From contig CAZVZG010000007.1 of the NCBI GenBank assembly GCA_964630785.1, positions 62,001 through 126,000 on the forward strand: DNA of 64,000 bases, written 5' to 3'. The position numbers were made by a program, and so were the translations under genes. The notes under the pieces are model-generated. The model ran no database searches. It had not been told where the DNA came from and worked only from the letters and a program-made list of their open reading frames with translations. Shown piece by piece: positions 16,813 through 25,776 of the stretch. Position 1 is the first letter of the stretch, and the number at the start of each line of letters is the position of its first letter. This DNA is from JADLCX01 sp964630785. Its GTDB lineage: Bacteria > Planctomycetota > Phycisphaerae > Phycisphaerales > UBA1924.

Positions 16813-19142
16813 TTGCGACCCTTGTCCCGCTTGGCCTGGAGTTTCCGGGCCTCCTCCATCATCTTCTGACGCTCCTCGGCGAGGTTGGACAGCCGGGCCA
16901 GCAGGCCGGGCTTGGCGTCGGGCTTCGCGCCGCCCCTCTGCTTCTGCGGGGGCTGATCCAGGCCCAGGCGTTCGGCGCGGCTGCGGATGTGCCGGGTCTC
17001 GATGATGGCCAGGCTGGAGTTGGTGAAGAAGTACAGCGCCAGCCCGCTGGGCGCGTTGTACATCATCAGCGGGAACATCACGACGGTGACGACCTTCATG
17101 ATCTTCATCTGCTTTTCCTGCTCGGGCGTCATGGGCGCCGTCTGCGGGGGTTGCAGGTATTTCTGCTGGATGAAGAAGACCACGCCCATGAGGATGGGCA
17201 TGATGTTCAGGCCGTCGATCGCGCCCATCATGCCGGAGAGGAACGGGATGTGGATCGAGCGGCCAAGTTTCAGGAAGTGGTCCGGCTCGGCGAGGTCGGC
17301 GAAGAAGCCCCAATGGCCTCCCGAGAGCGACTGGAACACGCCGAAGAACGCCGCCTGGTGCCGCAGGTCGAAGAGGAAGAAGAGCGTCGCCGACAGCGCG
17401 ATCCACACCGGCGACTGCAACAGCCCGGGCACGCAGCCCATCGCCATGCCGGCGGTGGCGCCCATGCCCTCCTCCTGCATCAGGCGGCCGATCTCCTTGC
17501 GCATGGTCTGCGGGTCGTTGGCGTACTTCTCCTGGATCGCCTTCTGTTTCGGCGCCAGTTTCTTCATGAGGTTGCTGGAACGCAGCATCCGGATCTGCGA
17601 CCACTTGGTCACCGGGTGCAGCACCGTCCGCACGCACACGACGAGCGCCATCACCGCCAGGCCCCAATCAAAGAGCACGTAGTCGTGCAGCAACCCGAGC
17701 AGTCCCTGCAAGGCTCGCGTCAGGGTCTGGAACGTGCAGAACCCGCACATCCCGCCCCAGGTGTACACCACCACGCTCGCCAGCCCGACGCGTGAGGCCT
17801 GCGGCTGGGCATCGATGTACTTCCGGCTTGTCGGTCCGGCATACGCCTCGACCGACACGTCGGCGACGCCGCCGGGGGCGATGGTGATCGGGGGCGAGAC
17901 CAGCCGCAGGCCGTTGGCGCCGAACGGCGGGTGCCCGCCGGTGGGTGGTTCGGGGGTCGCGATGCCGACCCGGTCGATCCGCTGGACCTCGAAAGACCTT
18001 TCGGCCGGCGTCGCGGGCGTCGCTTGGGGGGAGGCGTTCTGCGGCGGGAAGACCGCTACGGTGAAGTACCGGCTCGTCGTGCCGGCCCACACGAGGGTCA
18101 GTTGTTCCTTCTGGCTCGCCTTGCTCGGCCAGAGCGTTCGCGCGGGGTAGAGGCCGTCCGGGCCGGCCGAGCCCAGCGCGTCACGATGGTTGATGAGCCC
18201 CGCCGCGCCCGGGTCCGCCAGCGTCATCTGCGAGGGATCGCTGCTGGGGCTGGCCATGTAACCGAAGCGGATGGTCCGTGGGTCGCCCCCGTACCGGACG
18301 ACTTCCGGCGGCTGATCGATCGGCCCGATCTGGTGCCACACCACCCCGAGCGGTCGGTCCGTCAGGTTGTTCAAGCGCTGCTCGACTTTGAACTCGTACG
18401 AGCCCTGGGGCAGGACAAACTTGCGAGTGATCCGCAGCACGTCGTGACCGTCGCCGTCCGCGACCGTGGCGACAAACTGACCGGGCGCGGTCTGCTCCCA
18501 GAACGTGCTGTCGCGATCGCCGGTGTCCACGCCCAGCCCGACGTCGACCCCGTCGATGGTCACGCCCACGGCGCTGAACGCCGCAAGGCCCAGCCGGGGG
18601 TCATTGATGACCGGGTTGACTTCCGGCGTGAAGGTCTGCAGCACCTCTCGCTGGGAGCTGAGGACCATCTCGGTCTGATTGGCCAGCGACAGCCGTTCGA
18701 TTCCCGCGCCAAAGGGCGCGAACCGCAGCTCCATCTCGTACTTCCCGCCCGACCTGGCCGGCTCGTCGGACCCGATCGGCGCGTACGGCGTCAGGGGGTG
18801 CTTGCGGACGGTGTACGTGCGTTTGATCGGCTCGCCCGGGGGTGGGGCGGCGGGCTTGCCCGTGCTCTCAGACTTCTCGACGATCGGCTGATCGGCCGGC
18901 TTGGGCTTCTCGGGTTCCGGCGGCTTTGCGGCCGACTCACCGCCGGCCGGCGTCGTCGGCGCGGTCGGATTCGCCTCCGAAGTTGAACTCTCGGGCGACG
19001 GAGCCGGGGTGGTGAGCCGTCCGGAGCTGCCCTGCCCGGCAGTCTTGGTGTTCTGAAGCACCGCGAAGAGCACGCCCACGCCCGCGCCGACAAGCAGCAG
19101 GGGCAACAGGATTCGCAGCGGCCAGTTGGGGGGCTCTCGCAT
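16809..19142 (-). CDS. yidC: Membrane protein insertase YidC
   Basis: 777 residues. It inserts membrane proteins with or without SecYEG. An N-terminal transmembrane anchor is followed by a long Pro/Glu-rich linker (about residues 35-120), the periplasmic beta-supersandwich domain (about 120-440), and the conserved five-helix 60-kDa insertase core starting near FDWGLAVMALVVCVRT, with the coiled C1 loop (MKKLAPKQKAIQEKYANDPQTM). The basic C-terminal tail (KLQAKRDKGRK) resembles ribosome-binding tails. The linker makes it longer than E. coli YidC (548 residues). Confidence 0.95.
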   Translation of the reverse strand: MREPPNWPLRILLPLLLVGAGVGVLFAVLQNTKTAGQGSSGRLTTPAPSPESSTSEANPTAPTTPAGGESAAKPPEPEKPKPADQPIVEKSESTGKPAAPPPGEPIKRTYTVRKHPLTPYAPIGSDEPARSGGKYEMELRFAPFGAGIERLSLANQTEMVLSSQREVLQTFTPEVNPVINDPRLGLAAFSAVGVTIDGVDVGLGVDTGDRDSTFWEQTAPGQFVATVADGDGHDVLRITRKFVLPQGSYEFKVEQRLNNLTDRPLGVVWHQIGPIDQPPEVVRYGGDPRTIRFGYMASPSSDPSQMTLADPGAAGLINHRDALGSAGPDGLYPARTLWPSKASQKEQLTLVWAGTTSRYFTVAVFPPQNASPQATPATPAERSFEVQRIDRVGIATPEPPTGGHPPFGANGLRLVSPPITIAPGGVADVSVEAYAGPTSRKYIDAQPQASRVGLASVVVYTWGGMCGFCTFQTLTRALQGLLGLLHDYVLFDWGLAVMALVVCVRTVLHPVTKWSQIRMLRSSNLMKKLAPKQKAIQEKYANDPQTMRKEIGRLMQEEGMGATAGMAMGCVPGLLQSPVWIALSATLFFLFDLRHQAAFFGVFQSLSGGHWGFFADLAEPDHFLKLGRSIHIPFLSGMMGAIDGLNIMPILMGVVFFIQQKYLQPPQTAPMTPEQEKQMKIMKVVTVVMFPLMMYNAPSGLALYFFTNSSLAIIETRHIRSRAERLGLDQPPQKQRGGAKPDAKPGLLARLSNLAEERQKMMEEARKLQAKRDKGRK

Positions 19143-19234
19143 GGGTGGGGATAGTACGGCCTGACGTTCGCGACGTCGGCGCGGCCGGGGCTATTCCACC
19201 CGCCTTCGGGCAAGGTCCGCAGTGAGCAGGCCGG

Positions 19235-20149
19235 TCAGCGAAGCGCACGGGCGCTCTGCCCGCTCCCCGATCGGACCGGCCCGGTCGATACGATTCTTTG
19301 AACCTTCGCGAGAGTCGCCGCGGACAGGGGCTTGCGTGCGTACCACAAGTTCTGAACATCGAAGCGAGAGTTGACTTCCAGGGCGCGGTACACGCCCTGC
19401 ACGTGTTCGTGGACCGTGTGCGCTGAACGCCCGAGCAGCGCGGCGATCTCCAGGGTGCCCTTGCCGTCGGCCAGCAACTCCAGAACTCGCTCCTGCGCCG
19501 GCGTGAGCAGGGAACACATGCGCTCGCGCACGGAAAGTGGGCGCAGCACGCGGTCGGCCGCGGCCCCCGCGACGAACCGGAAGAACGTCGTCAGCAGCTC
19601 GTCGTCCGCCGCGGAATCGTCGAAGTGGCCATCGTCGCGCACCAGTCCGCCCAACACGAGGCCGGCGCCGCCGGCGTCGTCGGTCACCCGCTCGTGAAAC
19701 ATCCCGTTGCCCGCGGGGTCAATGCCGTCGGCTCTTGGCGATGGACGTGATTTGCGCCCGGACGTTGGGAAGACGGACCGGACAAGCCGCTGGACGTTGA
19801 TGCGGGCCGCGTGGATCTGGTCCGAACTGAACCCGGTCGAGAACCCCACGCCCAGGGACGAAGGTGGGGCATTCTGATGCTCGCGGAGGATCGTCACCCA
19901 CGCCGCCAGGGGGGCTGCCAGCAACCGCCGAGCTCGGCTGAATTTCACGAACTCCGTCGCCGCGGTGTCGAGCCAGTCTGACAGGCGTTCGACTGCGCAG
20001 CAGCGGTAAAGGGGAACCAGACCCTCGCAGGCGGCGGCCGCCGCCTCTGATTGCGCACGTATCAGGTGTTCCGCATCCACGGCGTGCCTCGACTGGGCGC
20101 CGGTGTTTCCCCAGCGCGAAGGAACCGCGTGACGGAGTGTCGTGGTCAC
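19235..20149 (-). CDS. LuxR-type HTH transcriptional regulator
   Basis: 304 residues. The C-terminus has a LuxR/GerE helix-turn-helix (LLTPAQERVLELLADGKGT...LLGRSAHTVHEHVQGVYRAL, about residues 215-265). The N-terminal ~200 residues show no recognisable receiver or PAS signature, so the signal is unknown. The start is GTG at 20149 with a weak ribosome site. It stands alone between yidC and the phosphatase gene on the same strand, so it probably has its own promoter in the 69-nt gap upstream. Confidence 0.75.
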   Translation of the reverse strand: MTTTLRHAVPSRWGNTGAQSRHAVDAEHLIRAQSEAAAAACEGLVPLYRCCAVERLSDWLDTAATEFVKFSRARRLLAAPLAAWVTILREHQNAPPSSLGVGFSTGFSSDQIHAARINVQRLVRSVFPTSGRKSRPSPRADGIDPAGNGMFHERVTDDAGGAGLVLGGLVRDDGHFDDSAADDELLTTFFRFVAGAAADRVLRPLSVRERMCSLLTPAQERVLELLADGKGTLEIAALLGRSAHTVHEHVQGVYRALEVNSRFDVQNLWYARKPLSAATLAKVQRIVSTGPVRSGSGQSARALR

Positions 20150-20218
20150 GCCCGGTAATGACTCAGTCGCTCGCCGAGTGGCCCGTGTGAGCCGGATTCA
20201 GAAATCATTTTGGGACGT

Positions 20219-21184
20219 TCACCCGCCCGAAAGCGGGGTAGACGTTCCGGCAAAGGCTTCCGGGCGGCGGTCCTGATCGGCCGGGAGGTTCAGGAACACG
20301 CCGCGTTCGTGATCGGAGTTCAGCACGAGGGCGTTGGGCGCCAACACTATCAGGCCGCTGTCGGCCTTCTCATGGCCCAGGACGAACAGTCCGACTCCCC
20401 ATCTGGTCGCCAACGCGGCCAACTGGTCCGGCGTGTGGCGGCGACCCCAGACCATCAGGTGGGCCGACCCGCGCCGGGGTGTGAGGTCGTCGTCCGTGAA
20501 ATCGGGTTCGGTCCGCTCAAGGATCGCCGGGTCGAAGCGGTCCATAAGTTCCGGTGACGGAAGAGAATGCGCGCAGAGCACGTCGGCGAATCCGGGCATC
20601 GAAAATCGCACCGCCAGCGGCATGGACCGGATGAAAAGGCTCAGGGCCGCTTGGACGGTCGGGGCCCGGTCTCCGAACGTGTGCTCGACCGCGTCGTTGA
20701 ACGCATCCACCACCCGCACGCCGTCTTTGACAATGCCTGAGCCGACGATCTGCGAGAGTTCGTGGTTGGCCAGGAGCGTGTGGACGTGCTCGGGAAACGC
20801 CGCCTTCAACGCGGCGGCGCGGGCCAGCACGCGGTAAGAGAAATCCATTCCGTTGGTGAGCTTGTCGCCGTGGATGAGCTCGTGCAGGGTCAGGTGCGCC
20901 GGGCGCGATTCGAGCCCGGGAGTCTCGTCCATCCCGGCCGCCCGGACGAGCCGGGCCAAGTACAGCGGGTTGTCGTGCAGGTCGCCGGTGAGGACCAGCC
21001 GGTTTCCCGGGTCGAGGCGGACGAGTTCGACAACGCCGTGCCGCCAGCGGTTGGTCCGATTGGCGGCCGCGCCACGGTGCAGGAGGTCAACGACCACGCC
21101 GGAGTCGCGCAGGTCGAGGCCCTCGAACACGGCGGGTGGGGTCGGGGGAGTGGAGGGATCGGGCTGCGAGGGGGGCTGATTCAA
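20219..21184 (-). CDS. PPP-like metallophosphoesterase (candidate protein phosphatase)
   Basis: 321 residues, calcineurin-like fold. GDLHDN (residues 67-72) matches GDxH(G/D)N, LLANHE (137-142) matches the LRGNHE motif, and CAHS (204-207) and GHE supply later metal-binding His. The middle GDxVDRG motif is degraded (HGDKLTNG). The start is TTG at 21184, inside a TTGA overlap with the kinase stop, so translation is probably coupled. A kinase and a PPP-like phosphatase in one transcript suggest reversible Ser/Thr phosphorylation, but substrates are unknown. Confidence 0.72.
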   Translation of the reverse strand: MNQPPSQPDPSTPPTPPAVFEGLDLRDSGVVVDLLHRGAAANRTNRWRHGVVELVRLDPGNRLVLTGDLHDNPLYLARLVRAAGMDETPGLESRPAHLTLHELIHGDKLTNGMDFSYRVLARAAALKAAFPEHVHTLLANHELSQIVGSGIVKDGVRVVDAFNDAVEHTFGDRAPTVQAALSLFIRSMPLAVRFSMPGFADVLCAHSLPSPELMDRFDPAILERTEPDFTDDDLTPRRGSAHLMVWGRRHTPDQLAALATRWGVGLFVLGHEKADSGLIVLAPNALVLNSDHERGVFLNLPADQDRRPEAFAGTSTPLSGG

Positions 21185-22254
21185 TTGATCCCGGCGTCCG
21201 CGGGAGGCGTGGAGCCGTCCTCGCCAATACCGCCGACGCGTTCTGGAGCGTCGGGCTCGGGCGGGCGTGAGCGGGGCGAGGGGGCGGCCGGAGCACGGGA
21301 ACTGCCGCCCAGGCCGCGTGTGCCCGACCGGCTCCCGTCAGCGCTCCCGGACGAGCCGGGGGCCACGTCGATCCGGGGGGCCGAGCCACTTTTGCGCAGG
21401 ATGTATTCGGCCTGGAGCTTGCCGCGGATGAGGTTGAGGCGGTCGGCGACGAGCTCCATGTGCGGTCGGTCGTCGGGATCAACCTCGACGCACTCCATCA
21501 CGAGCTGGTCGAGCATCTCGTGGACTTTGGGGTTGAGTTCGATCGGCCGCTTGGGGCGGGGGATGAGCGAGTCGTCGATCGATCCGACAAGGCTGTCGCC
21601 CTTGGCCAGGGCCGTGGGGACGAAGTGGCGAGTGAGCATCCAATACATGGTCGCGCCGAGGTTGTAGACGTCGGTCTTGGGCGTGATGGCGCGCCTGTGC
21701 ACCTGCTCGGGGGCGATGTAGTCCGGAGTGCCCTGGATCCGCTCCTTGATCGTGCCGGACTTGCACGACTGGCCGAGGTCGATGATCCGGGCCGTGACGG
21801 ACTCGTCGACGATGATGTTGTTGGGCTTCATGTCCGCGTGGACGAAGCCTTGGCTGTGCATGTAGTGCAGGCCCTTGGCGACCTGCTCGCAGATCCAGCA
21901 CAGGTCCTCGAATGTCGACGGCGGGTGACGCTCGGCGCTCGAGCCGTCCACGTGCTCCATGACGAGGTACAGCTCGACGGTGCCGCCGAGCAGCCCTTCC
22001 TTCTTTCGGATGAGCCGCTCGACTTTGCGCACGGTCGCCGAGTTGAGTTTGCTGGCTACGCGGTATTCCTGCTCGGCCTGGTCGAGGAACCGCTGCTCCT
22101 TCTCGTTGTTCTTGAGGACGTGCTTGAGGGCCCAGATCTGCTTGGTCCTGGGGTCCTGGACCAGCCAGATGGTCGAGGCCGCGCCGCGGCCCAGCTCGGC
22201 CATGACGCGGTAGCCTTCGACAATGTCTCCGGGTTTGCGGATCTCCAGCGGCAC
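21181..22254 (-). CDS. Serine/threonine protein kinase (Hanks type)
   Basis: 357 residues from GTG 22254, chosen because GGGGAG lies just upstream and the kinase fold begins at once; the frame is open to 22470 but that part is not protein-like. The glycine loop is GRGAAS (22-27), the ATP Lys is K44 (ALKH), the catalytic loop HADMKPNN (139-146), the magnesium loop DLG (159-161, usually DFG), and the activation end GTPDYIAPE (175-183). A Pro/Ser-rich disordered tail of about 65 residues follows the kinase; no membrane segment is visible. All catalytic residues are present, so it should be active. Confidence 0.88.
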   Translation of the reverse strand: MPLEIRKPGDIVEGYRVMAELGRGAASTIWLVQDPRTKQIWALKHVLKNNEKEQRFLDQAEQEYRVASKLNSATVRKVERLIRKKEGLLGGTVELYLVMEHVDGSSAERHPPSTFEDLCWICEQVAKGLHYMHSQGFVHADMKPNNIIVDESVTARIIDLGQSCKSGTIKERIQGTPDYIAPEQVHRRAITPKTDVYNLGATMYWMLTRHFVPTALAKGDSLVGSIDDSLIPRPKRPIELNPKVHEMLDQLVMECVEVDPDDRPHMELVADRLNLIRGKLQAEYILRKSGSAPRIDVAPGSSGSADGSRSGTRGLGGSSRAPAAPSPRSRPPEPDAPERVGGIGEDGSTPPADAGIN

Positions 22255-22809
22255 ACGGCTCCCCGAAACGCTCGGTCGGGGCTCGGTCCCCCGCGCGAGA
22301 AGATCATCATTGCAACCGACAACCGACGCGGTCTCCGGGGCGATCAGGCCCCAACAGTGAACCCGGGCGGAGAGAATGCCGCCGAAGCCCGCCCCTCGCC
22401 CCCGATCGGGCCCTATCCCACCGACCGTCCACCGCAAGAACGCACGTGGAGCACGGGTCCTGCCCGCCATCGACCGCCGGGGGCCGGCGGCGGCGGGTCC
22501 GGGGCGGTCTGAGGGACGGAAGTATCCGCCACGCCCCCGCCGGATTCAACGTGCGGAACCCAAACAGCCGGGCTCGGTCCCTCGGGGGTCCGGGCGATGC
22601 GGGAGTGGGTTCGGGGCCGTCGAAGCGGGCTCCGGCTGAACGGAAGGGGCGGGTGTACATACGACGTCTCAGCCCCTCCGGTTGGGGGAATCAAGTGTAC
22701 AACAACGGCCGGTAATCGGAGTTCACCCGGGTTGCGCTCGTGGATTTCTCGTCCGGGCGGCGGGGCCGCGTTTCTTGACGTCCGGTTGAGCGCGGGCCGA
22801 ACCGCCGGG
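22255..22809. other. 555-nt non-coding gap
   Basis: Between the kinase start and the amidase stop I see no convincing gene, RNA or terminator. It contains the kinase ribosome site (GGGGAG near 22260) and two TGTACA palindromes about 42 nt apart (near 22653 and 22695). The second lies in a locally AT-rich stretch that could hold a minus-strand promoter. Confidence 0.5.
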
Positions 22810-23523
22810 TCAAGGTTGAGCCGCGGCGACGCTGGTGTGCAGGAAGTTCCTGGGGAACAGCCGGCCGGGGTCGTCCACGTCGGCGATGTCCGAGTGCAGG
22901 AGCACACGATCGGCGGGGATGTTGAACTGGCGGCGGAGCGTGTCCACGAGGGCTTCCAGCCGCTGGAGTTGGGCGGGCGTGAAAGGACGGCGGTTGCCGT
23001 CGCCCACCAGGCAGATCGAGATCGCGTGCAGGTTGTAGGCGTCGCCATTGGGGCCCGCGGCGTGGGCGCCGGGCAGTTGGTCGAGCCAGCGGTAACCGAT
23101 GTGGACCTGCCCGTCCTCCATCCCGTGACCGTTTCCGATGATGAAGTGGTGCCCGAGGCCGCGGAGGTTTCGGGCCTGGTGATCGGCCTCGATCGAGGCG
23201 GGCGTGCCGACGGTGGAGCCGGAGTGGTGAATCACGATCGCCTGCCACCGCTGCTGATCGAGCGGTTTGCGCGTGGCGAGGAACGGGCTGACCGTCGGGC
23301 TGGGGTCCCAGGTGGTTGCGGCCAGCGGCGAGAGGCTCATGCCGTCCACGCGGGGCACCGGGCGGCCGTCAAGCACGAGCAGAAGCCCGCCGACGAGCGT
23401 CATCGCCGCGATGAAACTGATCCACACGGCGCGGATGCGACCGGGCGAAACCGTGGCGCACGGCGCGGCCGGTGTGCGGTGGCGGGAGCGGGACTGGCCG
23501 TGCTTGCGGGTGCTGATGGGCAT
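22810..23523 (-). CDS. N-acetylmuramoyl-L-alanine amidase / PGRP-fold protein, membrane anchored
   Basis: 237 residues from ATG 23523. A basic N-terminus and one transmembrane helix (about residues 34-52) place the domain outside the membrane. IVIHHSGS holds the first zinc His, HHFIIGNG and ISICLVGDG are the core strands, and LLHSDI supplies the second His, followed by DPGRLFP. Amidase_2/PGRP enzymes cleave the bond between MurNAc and the stem peptide. The third ligand (usually Cys or Asp in DPG) appears present. It is likely used in wall remodelling or recycling. Confidence 0.83.
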   Translation of the reverse strand: MPISTRKHGQSRSRHRTPAAPCATVSPGRIRAVWISFIAAMTLVGGLLLVLDGRPVPRVDGMSLSPLAATTWDPSPTVSPFLATRKPLDQQRWQAIVIHHSGSTVGTPASIEADHQARNLRGLGHHFIIGNGHGMEDGQVHIGYRWLDQLPGAHAAGPNGDAYNLHAISICLVGDGNRRPFTPAQLQRLEALVDTLRRQFNIPADRVLLHSDIADVDDPGRLFPRNFLHTSVAAAQP

Positions 23524-23706
23524 GGCTGCTCGACACGAAGGGCGTGCGATCTCGAAGTGCCGCCCTAGACATTCGGGCATCCGAGCACCGGTTGTTCGAA
23601 ATTCCCTTGAGTGTGTGAGCAGGCGTCACAGACGGGCGCGTGAAAGTTGTCGCGGCCGTTACGGACGGCACGCTCGCAACGTGTGGATATCACGGGGAAA
23701 AGCGGG

Positions 23707-23940
23707 TCAGTCCTTCGGGGCGAGCCGGGCGCGGAGGTTGGGCTCCTTGCGTCCGTATTCGTTCTCGATGTACGCCGGCGCGTAGTTTCCTCGCACCAGG
23801 TCGTAGCGATCGAACGGCGAGCGCTGGTCGGTCGCGCTCAGGAGCGGCTTGCTGCACCCCGAGAGCGCCGCGATTGCGCAGAACGACGCCACGATGAGGA
23901 TGGTGCCGGAAATACACGAGTTGCCGCGCCGCTGGCCCAT
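23707..23940 (-). CDS. Small lipoprotein of unknown function
   Basis: 77 residues. A lipobox LSGC ends a clear hydrophobic signal (ILIVASFCAIAALSGC), giving a mature protein of about 50 residues with no known domain. ATG at 23940. The trmL stop lies 22 nt upstream on the same strand, so it probably shares that transcript. Short lipoproteins of this kind are common in planctomycetes. Confidence 0.6.
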   Translation of the reverse strand: MGQRRGNSCISGTILIVASFCAIAALSGCSKPLLSATDQRSPFDRYDLVRGNYAPAYIENEYGRKEPNLRARLAPKD

Positions 23941-23962
23941 GGGTGGAGACTCCGGGAGGAGT

Positions 23963-24538
23963 TTATCGGGCCTGCACAGGGCCCGCCGCCGGCGGTGGGA
24001 TAAGCCTTCCAGAGGCGTCGAGGGCGGCTTGGCCCCGAGAGACGAGCTGGCGGATGCCTTCGTACACGACTGCGCAGACGGCCGTGGCGAGGTTGAGCGA
24101 ACGCTCGTTCGTCAGCATGGGGAGCGTGAGCAGGCGGTCCGGATAACGCGCGAGCAGGCTCGCCGGCAGGCCGCGGGTTTCGCACCCGAAGGCCAGATGG
24201 TCGCCGAGGGCGAGGTCCCCGTCCCACACCGGACGGGCCGACTTGGTGGTGAACAGCCAAAGCCGGCGCGGGCGGACAGCGGCCAGAAACTGGTCGAACC
24301 CGTCGTGCTCAACCGGCGCGAGCCGCGGCCAATAGTCGAGCCCGGCTCGCCGGCACGCCTTCTCGGAGGTGTCGAATCCCAGCGGCCGGATCAGGTCGAG
24401 CGAACAACCGGTGGCGATGCAGGTGCGCCCGATGTTCCCCGTGTTGTTGGGGATCTCAGGCTCGTGGAGCACGACGCGGAAGAAGGGCGGCGATGCGGGG
24501 ACGGACCGCCCGGCTTCGGCCCCGGACGGGTGACTCAC
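23963..24538 (-). CDS. trmL: tRNA (cytidine/uridine-2'-O-)-methyltransferase TrmL
   Basis: 191 residues, SPOUT fold. It methylates the ribose of the wobble base in some tRNA-Leu. RVVLHEPEIPNNTGNIGRTC is the N-terminal signature (Arg and Asn in motif 1), LAFGCETRGLP is the SAM knot region, and MLTNERSLNLATAVCAVVYE is motif 3. The start is GTG at 24538, overlapping the upstream thioredoxin-like gene stop (GTGA). Confidence 0.92.
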   Translation of the reverse strand: MSHPSGAEAGRSVPASPPFFRVVLHEPEIPNNTGNIGRTCIATGCSLDLIRPLGFDTSEKACRRAGLDYWPRLAPVEHDGFDQFLAAVRPRRLWLFTTKSARPVWDGDLALGDHLAFGCETRGLPASLLARYPDRLLTLPMLTNERSLNLATAVCAVVYEGIRQLVSRGQAALDASGRLIPPPAAGPVQAR

Positions 24539-25683
24539 TTCGTGGCCGCTCGGCGGGCCGCGACGCCGGGATCGGCCTTGATCACGTCGGCGACGATGGA
24601 CGGGAAGGTCGGCTCGAGCGGGTTGCCCTGCCAGCGGATGATGCCGTCGGAGGAGAGCACCACCACGTGCGGGATGCCCTGAATGCCCAGGGCGCTGTTG
24701 ATCGCGCGGGTGGTATCGACCGCCTGCGGGTAGCTGTGCGGGTGCTGCTTGATGAAGCTGCGCACCTTGCTCTCGGGCTCGTCGGAGATGCCGATGACGA
24801 CCAGGTCGGCCTTCTGCTGCTTCTGAAGATCGTCGAGCTTGGGCATCGCCATGCGGCAGGGCGGGCACCAGGTCGCCCAGAAGTCGATGACCGTCACCTT
24901 GCCGGTGCGGTCAGGGGCCTTCTCCAGGTACTTCTCGGCGCCCAGCGGCTTGGGGAGAGGCTTGCCCTGGAAGTCCTTGGCCGAAAGCTCGCCCGCGGCG
25001 TGGTGCTGGGGCCATTTGGCCGCCTTGTACGCATCGGCCGGGGGTTGCTTGTAGTTGCCCGCGCCGCCGCCGTCTTCGCCGGCCTGATCGTGCGCGGCTT
25101 CGGAGGGCTTGGGTGCGGCCGCGGCGGCCTGTTCGGCGGTCTCGGCCACCAGCATCTCGGCCGCTGCTTCGACCGATGAGGTCTCGACGTCGGCGAAGCG
25201 CATCCGCCCGGCCCGATCAACAAAGTAGAAGTCCGGGTCCTGGCGCGAGATGAGGGCCTGGCGGAAATCACCCTTGGTGTCATGGGCGTAGCGGAACTCA
25301 GCGCCCTCTGCCTTGACGACCTCGGCGGCCTTGGGGAAGCCCTCCTTGTGGTGCACGCCGATCACGATCAAGCCCTTGTCGCCGAGCTTGCTGTTGAGCG
25401 ACTGGGCGACGCGCAGCGCGTCGTGCGAGGTCTTGTACCAACTGGCGAAGGTCACGAACATGACGACCTTGCCGGACATCTCCTGCGGCGTCAGGGCCGG
25501 CCCGCCGGTCCAGTCCGACAGGTCCGAGAGCAGGGCGGGGTCCATCGGCTTGAAGGACATGGCGTCCAGACGCTCGCGGGCGTTGCCCGAGCCTTCCAGG
25601 CGGATGGTGGGTTCGGCCGCGAGCGAACCCGCGGACAGGGTGACGGCGGCGATCGGGGCGAGCAACCACGCGTACTGGCGCAT
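24535..25683 (-). CDS. Exported tandem thioredoxin-fold protein (TlpA-like second domain)
   Basis: 382 residues. The signal peptide (about 1-22) indicates export. The first thioredoxin/peroxiredoxin-like domain (about 40-185) has ASWYKTSHD where an active site would be and no CxxC. The second domain (about 230-375) has FWATWCPPCR, the TlpA/ResA type active site, and cis-Pro in GIPHVVV. It is a likely periplasmic thiol:disulfide reductase. A Gln/Ala/Gly linker joins the domains. Its neighbour upstream is a diverged relative. Confidence 0.85.
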   Translation of the reverse strand: MRQYAWLLAPIAAVTLSAGSLAAEPTIRLEGSGNARERLDAMSFKPMDPALLSDLSDWTGGPALTPQEMSGKVVMFVTFASWYKTSHDALRVAQSLNSKLGDKGLIVIGVHHKEGFPKAAEVVKAEGAEFRYAHDTKGDFRQALISRQDPDFYFVDRAGRMRFADVETSSVEAAAEMLVAETAEQAAAAAPKPSEAAHDQAGEDGGGAGNYKQPPADAYKAAKWPQHHAAGELSAKDFQGKPLPKPLGAEKYLEKAPDRTGKVTVIDFWATWCPPCRMAMPKLDDLQKQQKADLVVIGISDEPESKVRSFIKQHPHSYPQAVDTTRAINSALGIQGIPHVVVLSSDGIIRWQGNPLEPTFPSIVADVIKADPGVAARRAATK

Positions 25684-25776
25684 TGGGAAGTCTCCGGCGG
25701 AGGGGCGACGAACTCGGGAATCGGGGTGTGGTGGAAAGCGGTGGGGGGGCTGAGTGGGGGGAGGTGGGAGGCGGGG

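Noticed and set aside
15694..17667. Single 657-codon protein including MutY
   Set aside because: The N-terminal 285 codons are out-of-frame YidC; the GTG at 16812 overlapping the yidC stop gives a normal MutY.
22446..22715. 89-codon open frame in the kinase-amidase gap
   Set aside because: No ribosome site, no hydrophobic or family pattern; typical of chance open frames at this GC content.
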